From NCBI GenBank assembly GCA_013393545.1, contig JABXHG010000120.1, positions 1 to 34,706 on the forward strand: a DNA stretch of 34,706 bases. Reading direction: 5' to 3'. Each line of letters begins with the position of its first letter. Position 1 is the stretch's first letter. This DNA comes from Alteromonadaceae bacterium. GTDB taxonomy: Bacteria; Pseudomonadota; Gammaproteobacteria; Pseudomonadales; Oleiphilaceae. Positions 17,189 through 24,417 of the stretch are shown piece by piece. The notes beneath the pieces are model-generated. The model was not told the origin of the DNA, did not search any database, and was given only the letters and a program-made list of their open reading frames with translations. Position numbers and translations under genes: made by a program.

Positions 17189-18451
17189 TCAGGCAATCTC
17201 CTGTCTGAGCGCATCCAGCAGAATGTTCCTGGGTGTCATCGAACGGGAGCAAAAGGTGCCCAGGCGCACCCGATACCCCTGTTCCTGCAGAAACAGCGCA
17301 TAATCCAGCACCAGCCAAAGCTCCAGCGGTCGACGAAACAAATGGCGCAGCAACTCCAGCCGGCGTACCCGATGCCACAGGCGCTCCCCTTCTGCCTGCC
17401 AGTACCGCCAATCAACAACCTCCGGCAGGGCCAGCCCTTTTTTGTCCGCAGCCCAGCGACAGAAGGCCTCGAAATTCTCGTTGTTCAACCAGCCCGGGTG
17501 GGACGGAACCGGCCAATACGCATCTACGCCGCGCAGTTTGCGCTGCAGGGCATCAAAACCCAGACGCCAGACGCGCACCCGGGCACCCTGCCGGCGTTCA
17601 CGCAAGGGCGCGGTGACCGTCTCCTGCACCGCCAGTTTCAGGGCGCTCGTGTCAATCTTTAGCCTACCTGTCCACCCGCCAACAAACCGCGACAGGGGCT
17701 GATGCTCGGTGGCCCGGGTTCGCTGATAACAACAGGGAGAAAGCACCAAGCGGGGCGCGCCAGCCTCAACCCCCCGCACCAGCCATTGCCGGTGCAAATC
17801 GCCACAGGCATGCAGAGCCACACCCTGGTATCCGGCCGGCCACGGAAGATCTTCTGCCATCACATCCTGGCGGTGGATGGTCACCGGATCGCGATAACGT
17901 TCAGCCAGCCGGTTGCCCTCGTCGACCAGAGTGGAGTTCCATTCAAACCCCGTCACTGGCTGTGCGCCCCGGGCTGCCAGGGTTCTGGCCAAATGGCCCT
18001 TGCCACAGCACCAGTCCAGAACCGGGCCACACAACGGGCCGGCGGCCGCCGCAAAAGCGCCAGCCTGCAGGCGCTTGCGCCCGGGCATGTCGACCGCCCG
18101 AACTTCGGGCAGGGTGGCTTGTTCAGCGCCCCCTGCACTGGCCAGTTCTGGCAGGTGCACCAGCTCCGGCCAACGCCCCAACTCCGGCAACCAAAGCGAG
18201 ACCTCGGCCGAAAACGATGCCAGGTTATCCTGCCAGTCGTCGCACTGCGCTTCCGAAAGAGAGGCCAGCCATTGCGACAGTTCCGGATGGATGGTTTGCC
18301 AGCCCGGCTCCGGCTGCATGAACGGCACCGGCCGCCAGAGCCCTTCGTGGCGCCTCAGCCAGCCATCCAGTTGCTGCCAGCGTTGCTGCAAATCCGAGCC
18401 CGGCTCATCCTGTTCTTTACCCAGGCCTGCGCCCAATTCAGCTCCCGCCAT
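17189..18451 (-). CDS. SAM-dependent methyltransferase of the Methyltransf_32 type
   Basis: The protein is about 420 residues, with an N-terminal helical part of about 140 residues. The SAM-binding domain then begins at VLDWCCGKGHLARTLA, a Rossmann glycine loop with Cys-Cys, followed by GFEWNSTLVDEGNRLAERY. Further on are LHACGDLHRQWL and LSPCCYQRT, the kind of motif seen in the Methyltransf_32 group that includes METTL25 and TRM13-like proteins, so an RNA or protein substrate is possible but unproven. The chosen ATG at 18451 lies 2 bases past the dadA stop; a TTG at 18457 would overlap that stop. No strong ribosome binding site is seen, so translation is probably coupled to dadA. Confidence 0.8.
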   Translation of the reverse strand: MAGAELGAGLGKEQDEPGSDLQQRWQQLDGWLRRHEGLWRPVPFMQPEPGWQTIHPELSQWLASLSEAQCDDWQDNLASFSAEVSLWLPELGRWPELVHLPELASAGGAEQATLPEVRAVDMPGRKRLQAGAFAAAAGPLCGPVLDWCCGKGHLARTLAARGAQPVTGFEWNSTLVDEGNRLAERYRDPVTIHRQDVMAEDLPWPAGYQGVALHACGDLHRQWLVRGVEAGAPRLVLSPCCYQRTRATEHQPLSRFVGGWTGRLKIDTSALKLAVQETVTAPLRERRQGARVRVWRLGFDALQRKLRGVDAYWPVPSHPGWLNNENFEAFCRWAADKKGLALPEVVDWRYWQAEGERLWHRVRRLELLRHLFRRPLELWLVLDYALFLQEQGYRVRLGTFCSRSMTPRNILLDALRQEIA

Positions 18452-18453
18452 GG

Positions 18454-19719
18454 TCAAAAACGATCCGGCCGGAAAGGGTCCAGGTTAACCGACGGCTCCT
18501 CGCCTTCCATCACCTGCACGATCACCGAGGCACTGCCAGCGGATAACGTCCAGCCAAAAGTGCCGTGGCCGGTGTTCAAGTACAGGTTATCCCGGCCCGC
18601 GCGGCCGATGATCGCCGGGCCGTCCGGTGTCATTGGGCGGAAACCGGTCCAGCTTTCGGCCGCCTCCAGATCGGCACAGCCCGGGAAACGGGACTGCACG
18701 GATTTTTTGATGGTGGCCAAACGAGCCTCGGGAATATCCCGGTTCAAATCCGCCAGCTCGACAAAGCCGGTGGCGCGCAAACGGTCCCCCAGGCGGGTGG
18801 AAACCACCTTGTAATTGTCATCATGAATGGTGCTGGTGGGTGCCTTCGCCGGATCGCTCAGAGGCACCGTCAGGCTGTATCCCTTGACCGGGTAGATGGA
18901 AATATCCACCCCCAGCGGCCGCACCAATTCCGGCGACCAGCAACCGGCACAGACCACCACGGCGTCGGCGGCCAGGGTTTCCATCTGACACTCGGCGTTC
19001 TTCAGGCGCACGCTGTGCACCCGCCGGTGATCGGCCAGAAGGTTTTGCACCTCGACGTTGTAACGGAAGGTCACGCCCAGGTTTTCGCAGGTTGCCGCCA
19101 GTTCCCGGGAAAACAGGTGGCAGTCGCCGGTGCCATCGGTGTCGTAACGGATGGCGCCATACAACGGGCCGTCACCGGTCATGCCCGGTTCAAACTCTTT
19201 CACCTGCTCCGCGCTCAACAGGCTGGCTTCGATGCCCATTTCGGTCAGCAGTTGGTGCAGTTCCCGGTACTCGGCCATGGCTTCGGGCGTACTGGCCAGG
19301 TGCAACAAGCCCTTGTGATCGCCATCAAACTGAAGATCATGCTCCTGCTCCAGCGCCAGAAACCGTTCACGGCTGTAAATACCGAGGCGCAACATGGCAC
19401 GCTTGTTCAACCCGAACAGGCCCGGTGACGTGGCGTAGCGGAAGGTAGCAAACATGAAACGCAGGGCCGCCAGTGACGGCGGCATGCCCAGTTTCAGCGG
19501 ACCGTCCTTTTGCACCAGCCAGGGCAACGCCTTGAACATGATGTGCGGATCCGCCCAGGGATAAACCACGCCGTAGGAGCGCTGCGCGGCATTGCCCTTG
19601 CTGGTTTCATTGCCGGCCACGGCGTGGCGCTCCAGCACCGTGACTTCATGGCCCCGGCGCACCAGTTCCCGGGCCGTGGTAACACCGACCACACCACCAC
19701 CAATGACAACCACATGCAT
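18454..19719 (-). CDS. dadA: D-amino acid dehydrogenase small-subunit type (DadA)
   Basis: This 421-residue FAD-dependent membrane-associated oxidase (family length about 417-432) converts D-amino acids, chiefly D-alanine, to 2-oxo acids and passes electrons to the respiratory chain. The N-terminus MHVVVIGGGVVGVTTARELV is the dinucleotide-binding GxGxxG fold with the usual DadA continuation. Downstream are NAAQRSYGVVYPWADP, DTDGTGDCHLFSRELA, YPVKGYSLTVP and a C-terminal GHGTFGWTLSAGSA, all typical. A strong AAGGAGG precedes the ATG. It lies 41 bases after ppk2 and ends at the methyltransferase start, so the three are probably one transcript. No alanine racemase dadX gene is adjacent, unlike in many bacteria. 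Confidence 0.93.
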   Translation of the reverse strand: MHVVVIGGGVVGVTTARELVRRGHEVTVLERHAVAGNETSKGNAAQRSYGVVYPWADPHIMFKALPWLVQKDGPLKLGMPPSLAALRFMFATFRYATSPGLFGLNKRAMLRLGIYSRERFLALEQEHDLQFDGDHKGLLHLASTPEAMAEYRELHQLLTEMGIEASLLSAEQVKEFEPGMTGDGPLYGAIRYDTDGTGDCHLFSRELAATCENLGVTFRYNVEVQNLLADHRRVHSVRLKNAECQMETLAADAVVVCAGCWSPELVRPLGVDISIYPVKGYSLTVPLSDPAKAPTSTIHDDNYKVVSTRLGDRLRATGFVELADLNRDIPEARLATIKKSVQSRFPGCADLEAAESWTGFRPMTPDGPAIIGRAGRDNLYLNTGHGTFGWTLSAGSASVIVQVMEGEEPSVNLDPFRPDRF

Positions 19720-19760
19720 GGCAACCTCCTTAAAACAGCGTTGGGAGCAGCGTTCTCCGG

Positions 19761-20591
19761 CTATTTGACGCCGTTTTTCGCCAACAGTTCACGGTATTCC
19801 GCCAGCACATCCGGCGATTCTTTCGGGTACTCCGGTGCCAGCTGTTTGAGCTTCTCCGCCAGCAAGGCGGCAATAATGGCCCGGGCCTGAGGCTTTCGGT
19901 CGCCGGGAATCATGTACCAGGGGGTTTCATCGGTATGGGTCGCCGCCAGGGCTTCCTCGGCATAAGCCTGGTACACCTCACGCTTCTTCCAGCCCTCGAT
20001 GTCGGACGGGTCAAACTTCCAGCGCTTGCGCGGCTTGTCCAGGCGCTTGAGCAGCCGACGCTTGTGTTCGTCTTCGGACATGTTCAGCCACACCTTCATA
20101 ACGCAGGTGCCTTCACTAATCAGGTGATGCTCGAAATCCCGGATTGCCCGGTAACGAGCTCCCCAGTTATACGTTTCCACATCGCGTACGGGCCACACCC
20201 GCTCGCCAATCACCGCCTCGTGGTGGCTGCGATTGAAAGCCACCATCTGGCCATAGGCCGGCAGGTAGGGCGTCACTCGCCAGAGAAAATCGTGCGAGCC
20301 CTCGACGGAATTGGGGCGGCTGAATGACCAGGCATGGAAACCTCCGGGGTCGGCATAAGTGGCCAGCGTACGAATCAGACTGTCCTTGCCGCTGGTGTCC
20401 GGGCCGTGAATCACCAGCAACAACGCCTGTTTCTGATTGGCCCACAACCGACGCTGGTATTCGCCGATCTCTTCCAGGCTGGCCTCAAGCTTGGGCACCT
20501 TGCGATCGTCATCGAGAAAAGTCGGGTATTGGTCAAATCCCGGTTTATCGGGGTCCAGAAACCAGGATTTTGCAAACTCCGAATACTTCAT
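19761..20591 (-). CDS. ppk2: PPK2-family polyphosphate kinase
   Basis: This 276-residue P-loop kinase transfers phosphate between polyphosphate and nucleotides. The Walker A loop is GPDTSGKD (63-70). Further marks are the GFHAWSFSRPNSVEGSHDFLWR segment in place of the usual lid-region stretch, FNRSHHE (family FNRSHYE), and a C-terminal KRLDKPRKRWKFDPSDIEG block rich in the basic residues that hold polyphosphate. The loop reads GKD rather than GKG, closer to class III enzymes (AMP/ADP phosphorylating), but class should not be taken as settled. The start is the ATG at 20591; the preceding TTG is not needed, and AGGGAG lies 9-14 bases upstream. It heads the dadA and methyltransferase group and is divergent from the TatD-family gene. 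Confidence 0.88.
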   Translation of the reverse strand: MKYSEFAKSWFLDPDKPGFDQYPTFLDDDRKVPKLEASLEEIGEYQRRLWANQKQALLLVIHGPDTSGKDSLIRTLATYADPGGFHAWSFSRPNSVEGSHDFLWRVTPYLPAYGQMVAFNRSHHEAVIGERVWPVRDVETYNWGARYRAIRDFEHHLISEGTCVMKVWLNMSEDEHKRRLLKRLDKPRKRWKFDPSDIEGWKKREVYQAYAEEALAATHTDETPWYMIPGDRKPQARAIIAALLAEKLKQLAPEYPKESPDVLAEYRELLAKNGVK

Positions 20592-20628
20592 CAAGGAAAC
20601 TCCCTATCGCGGTCTTTAGTAACGGGTA

Positions 20629-20699
20629 TGGGTCAAACTGATATAATCTGCCCCTGAAACGTACACAGTATCATTCTACACGCTGAATTTTTTGACCCA
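20629..20699. repeat. 9-bp inverted repeat flanking the divergent promoter region
   Basis: TGGGTCAAA (20629-20637) and TTTGACCCA (20691-20699) are perfect inverted copies. One overlaps the -35 area of the plus-strand promoter and the other lies 11 bases before the TatD-family ATG. It could be a pair of operator half-sites or an mRNA stem. Confidence 0.5.
20639..20647 (+). promoter_or_regulatory. Predicted extended -10 promoter of the TatD/HD-GYP/NptA group
   Basis: The sequence TGATATAAT is an exact TGnTATAAT extended -10 element with a perfect TATAAT at 20642-20647. No good -35 hexamer is present, as is common for extended -10 promoters. The leader would be about 57 bases. Confidence 0.6.
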
Positions 20700-20710
20700 G
20701 GCAATTGGAA

Positions 20711-21520
20711 ATGAGCAAAAAACGCCGCGAGATCCCTGTATTCAAGCATCCGATCATCGAGACTCACTGCCATCTGGATTATCTGAAAGACCGCCCTCTG
20801 GCAGAAACCCTCGAGCGCACCCGCCAGGTGAACATTGAAAAGGTGATCACCATTGCCGTGTCGCCGGACAACCTGGCCACCGTACGCGAACTCAGCCAGG
20901 TGGAGCCCTGGGTATACGGCACCCAGGGCATCCACCCCCACGAGGCGGAGACCTATACCGACGCGGTAGAAGAAGAGATTCGTGCCCACGGCAGCGACGA
21001 GAAAATTGTCGCCATTGGCGAGATTGGCCTGGATTACTTTTACGACCACGCCGACCGAGAAGTACAGAAGGAGGTTTTCCGCCGCCAGCTGCAAGTCGCC
21101 TGTGATCTGAACCAGCCCGTGGTCATCCACAGCCGCGAGGCGGATGACGACACCATCGCTATTCTGCGGGAGTTCGAGAGCACCCTGAAACGCCGGGGCG
21201 TGATCCACAGCTTTACGTCTGGCCCGGAGCTCGCGCAATACGCACTCGACAATGGCTGGTGCCTGGGCTTCAATGGTATAACGTCGTTCAACAAGGCGGA
21301 GAACGTGCGCGACATCGTGCGCATGGCGCCCATTGAACAGATTCTGCTGGAAACCGATTCGCCATTCCTGACCCCGGTGCCCTACCGTGGTCGTGAGAAC
21401 GCGCCTTTCTATCTGCCCTTCGTGGCGGAAACAATTGCCGAGGTAAAGGAGCTACCGTTGGAACAAGTGATCAGCCAGACCTACCAGAATAGCCTGAAAA
21501 CCTTTTTCCCTGGGTCATGA
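20711..21520 (+). CDS. TatD-family metal-dependent hydrolase (DNase)
   Basis: The 269-residue TIM-barrel amidohydrolase-type protein matches the TatD family (about 260 residues), metal-dependent deoxyribonucleases also linked to D-aminoacyl-tRNA or DNA repair roles. Metal-binding landmarks are ETHCHLD near residue 18, the bridging Glu in IGEIGLDY, the His of VVIHSREADDD, the His of GVIHSFTS and the Asp in LLETDSPFLTP. The C-terminal PYRGRENAPFYLPFV is typical. The ATG at 20711 is preferred over a TTG six bases upstream. Its last bases overlap the next gene's start (ATGA), so it is translationally coupled to the HD-GYP gene. The specific TatD subfamily was not resolved. Confidence 0.92.
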   Translation: MSKKRREIPVFKHPIIETHCHLDYLKDRPLAETLERTRQVNIEKVITIAVSPDNLATVRELSQVEPWVYGTQGIHPHEAETYTDAVEEEIRAHGSDEKIVAIGEIGLDYFYDHADREVQKEVFRRQLQVACDLNQPVVIHSREADDDTIAILREFESTLKRRGVIHSFTSGPELAQYALDNGWCLGFNGITSFNKAENVRDIVRMAPIEQILLETDSPFLTPVPYRGRENAPFYLPFVAETIAEVKELPLEQVISQTYQNSLKTFFPGS

Positions 21521-22725
21521 TCAAACGCATCCCCGTTTCTGCATTGAAGGTCGGCATGTACATCACCGACCTCAACAACGATTGGATTCCTCACAACCAG
21601 ACGCGCAAGAAAGGCGTTATCCGGCGTGAGGAAACCATCGAAAAAATCCGCAGGATGAGGGTCAAACACGTCTACATTGATGTCGGCAAGGGCCTGGACA
21701 GTCAGGATTCGGAGTCAGCCGGCGAGGTGGACCAGCGCAACGAAGCCGCACTGGAAGAGGCCGGCGCCCTGAGTCCGGCACTGCAGGCGAAAGTGGATTT
21801 TGCCGACGAAATCGTCAAGGCCCAACAGGTACACACTCTGGCCCAGGGGCTGGTGAGCAATTTCATGCACGACATGAAAATGGGCGCCGCGATTGAGGTC
21901 GCCCCCATTCACCAGCTGGCCGACGAACTGCAACACTCGGTGCTGCGCAACGCCAACGCTCTGAGCTGCTTGGGCCGAATCCGCGAAAAAGACAACTATC
22001 TACTGGAGCACTCAGTGAACCTGAGCGTGCTCATGTCGCTGTTTGGCAGCCACCGGGAACTGCCCAAAGACGCTCTGCACCAGACCATTGTTGGCGCCCT
22101 GCTGCACGATATCGGCAAGATACTCACGCCAGACGAGATCCTGCACAAACCCGGCAAGCTGACGCCGGAAGAATTCGAGGTAATGAAGCTCCATGCCCGT
22201 TACTCCCGGGACATTCTGGCCAGTACCGAAGGCATTGGTGACATCGCCCTGCTGACCGCCGCGCAACATCACGAGCGGCTGGACGGCAGCGGTTACCCGG
22301 AAGGCCTCAAGGGCGATGAAATCACCGAATACGGCCGCATGGTAGCTATCACCGATGTGTACGATGCCATTACCGCAGATCGGGTTTACCACAAAGGGAT
22401 GACGCCGGTTCAGGGCCTGAAAAAACTACTGGAGTGGAGCGGCGACCACCTGGACCCGTTACTGGTGCAGGAATTCATCCGCTGCATCGGGCTGTATCCG
22501 ATCGGTTCACTGGTGCTACTGGAAAGTGGCCGTCTGGGTGTGGTGGTGGAAACCAATGAACAGGACCAGCGCCTGCCCGTGGTGCGAGTGATGTACCATA
22601 CCCGCTTCCGGCTACCTATCCCCGTGGAAACGCTTGACCTCGCCCGCCCCGGCAATCAGGATCGAATCGTAAAAGCAGTCGATCCGGCAGACTACAAGCT
22701 GGATATTCGGAAATTCCTGGCCTGA
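21517..22725 (+). CDS. HD-GYP domain cyclic di-GMP phosphodiesterase
   Basis: The 402-residue cytoplasmic protein has an N-terminal DUF3391-type region (about 1-125, KRIPVSALKVGMYI) and a C-terminal HD-GYP domain (about 140-330). The metal HD pair is LLHDIGK (H197-D198), the downstream histidines are QHHERLDGSG (H251-H252), and the GYP triplet (259-261) is intact. It should hydrolyse c-di-GMP to pGpG or GMP. No receiver or sensor domain is attached, so its activity may depend on the DUF3391 region or on partners. The ATGA overlap with the TatD-family gene and a 63-base gap to the transporter make a three-gene transcript likely. Two diguanylate cyclase-type genes lie within 12 kb. Confidence 0.93.
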   Translation: MIKRIPVSALKVGMYITDLNNDWIPHNQTRKKGVIRREETIEKIRRMRVKHVYIDVGKGLDSQDSESAGEVDQRNEAALEEAGALSPALQAKVDFADEIVKAQQVHTLAQGLVSNFMHDMKMGAAIEVAPIHQLADELQHSVLRNANALSCLGRIREKDNYLLEHSVNLSVLMSLFGSHRELPKDALHQTIVGALLHDIGKILTPDEILHKPGKLTPEEFEVMKLHARYSRDILASTEGIGDIALLTAAQHHERLDGSGYPEGLKGDEITEYGRMVAITDVYDAITADRVYHKGMTPVQGLKKLLEWSGDHLDPLLVQEFIRCIGLYPIGSLVLLESGRLGVVVETNEQDQRLPVVRVMYHTRFRLPIPVETLDLARPGNQDRIVKAVDPADYKLDIRKFLA

Positions 22726-22788
22726 CCCCAGAAGGCAATGTTCCCTGTCAGGCTTACGGACGAGCAACCCGGCAACAGGTAACAATAC

Positions 22789-24417
22789 ATGATTTCTTCC
22801 ATCTTCCAGATACTTGGCGGTCTGGCGCTGTTCATGCTGGCCATGGAAATGATGACCAACGGCCTGAAAAACGCCGCCGGTCACCAACTGCGCCATCTGC
22901 TCGGCACCTGGACGAAAACCCCTATGCGCGGCTTGATGGCCGGGGCGGTGATCACCGGCATCGTTCAGCACTCCGGCGCAGTCACCGTGGCCACCATCGG
23001 TTTTGTCAACGCCGGCCTGCTCACTCTCAAGCACTCTCTCGGGGTGATCTTCGGCTCCAACATCGGCACCACCATGACCGGCTGGCTGGTCAGCCTGGTG
23101 GGGTTCGGCTTCAAGATCGAAGCCATGGCCCTGCCCCTGCTGGCCGCTGGTGTAGGCTTGCGCATGATCAGCAAGGTGCCGCGCAACCAGTTTCTGGGGG
23201 AGTCGCTGGCCGGCTTCGCGCTGTTTTTCCTCGGCCTGTCGATTCTCAAGACCGCCCTGGAAGGTGCCGCCGGCGGCTTCACCGATGGCGGCATGATCAC
23301 AAGCGACTATGGCCTGCCCATGTTCCTGCTGATCGGCCTGGTAGCCACCGTGCTTACCCAGTCTTCCAGTGCGTCGCTGGCCATTGTGCTGACAGCCGCC
23401 GCCGGTGGCCTGATCGGGCTGGAAGACGCCGCTGCTGCCGTCATCGGTGCCAACCTGGGCTCCACCTCTACAGCGGCACTCTCGGCTCTTAAAGCCACCG
23501 CCAACGCCCGGCGTCTGGCCATTGGCCACATCCTTTTCAATCTGGTGACCGGCGCCATCGCTCTGCTGATCATGCCCGGCATGCTCTGGGCGGTGGGAGC
23601 AGTGACCGATGTACTGGAGCTGGAATCCAATCCGGCGGTGTCGCTGGCCATCTTCCACACTCTGTTCAATGTGCTGGGCGCGGCGGTGATGCTGCCGTTC
23701 ACCGCGCCTTTTGCCCGTTTTCTGGGCCGGTTGTTCCGCAGCAAGGAAGAGGATAACGCGCAGCCGAGATATCTGGACGACACGCTGATTACCACGCCGG
23801 AGCTAGCCATTGGCGCGGTGGACCAGGAAATGAAACGGTTGATTCGCCACACCCGGGGCCTGTTGCGGGTGTGCCTGGACCGGGAGGCGTTGAACGAGGC
23901 GCAGATTGGCCCGAAAGCCGATGCCATCCGCAACCTGAACGCGGCCATTACCGACTACATCGGCCGGTTGAATGCGGAAAAAATGCAGATCTCCATTGTC
24001 GAGGCCATGGCGATCAGTTTGCGCACCTGCCGTTACCTGGCCGAAGCCACGGATCTGGCGCCAAAGCTGCTGGCCATGCGCCGGCTGAGCAACCGCACCG
24101 ATTTTGCCAGCCTGGAAGAAACCCACCAGCAGTACCTGGATATTCTGCGGGACCTGGTGGCCTCCGAACAGCCAGCACCGGAAGTGCTTGCCCGGGCAGA
24201 AGAGCTCTACCAGGCGTTGAAAAGTGAGACCCTGCAGTTAATGGTACGCCACACCAGTGCCGCCGGCCCCGGCGAGCAAATGCTGGATACCCTGAGCGGC
24301 ATTCGCCGCCTGTCTGACCAGTGGGCGAAATCCCTGCACTGGCGCTCAGCCACCGATCTACTCAACCAGGAGCGGGAGTTCCACGATCACGACAGGTTCT
24401 CGGAAAACCCGCAGTAA
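22789..24417 (+). CDS. Na/Pi cotransporter family protein (NptA/PNaS)
   Basis: The 542-residue inner-membrane protein has the two inverted PNaS repeats with about eight membrane segments in the first 320 residues. The second repeat carries the conserved VLTQSSSASLAIV signature. The first repeat reads IVQHSGAVTVATIGF, so QSS is QHS there. The C-terminal 200 residues are a helical PhoU-like region (DQEMKRLIRHTRGLLRV). The family exports or imports phosphate with sodium; direction cannot be read. The first-repeat change might alter ion binding, but close relatives would show whether it is normal. Its last 31 bases overlap the end of the convergent diguanylate cyclase gene. Confidence 0.9.
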   Translation: MISSIFQILGGLALFMLAMEMMTNGLKNAAGHQLRHLLGTWTKTPMRGLMAGAVITGIVQHSGAVTVATIGFVNAGLLTLKHSLGVIFGSNIGTTMTGWLVSLVGFGFKIEAMALPLLAAGVGLRMISKVPRNQFLGESLAGFALFFLGLSILKTALEGAAGGFTDGGMITSDYGLPMFLLIGLVATVLTQSSSASLAIVLTAAAGGLIGLEDAAAAVIGANLGSTSTAALSALKATANARRLAIGHILFNLVTGAIALLIMPGMLWAVGAVTDVLELESNPAVSLAIFHTLFNVLGAAVMLPFTAPFARFLGRLFRSKEEDNAQPRYLDDTLITTPELAIGAVDQEMKRLIRHTRGLLRVCLDREALNEAQIGPKADAIRNLNAAITDYIGRLNAEKMQISIVEAMAISLRTCRYLAEATDLAPKLLAMRRLSNRTDFASLEETHQQYLDILRDLVASEQPAPEVLARAEELYQALKSETLQLMVRHTSAAGPGEQMLDTLSGIRRLSDQWAKSLHWRSATDLLNQEREFHDHDRFSENPQ

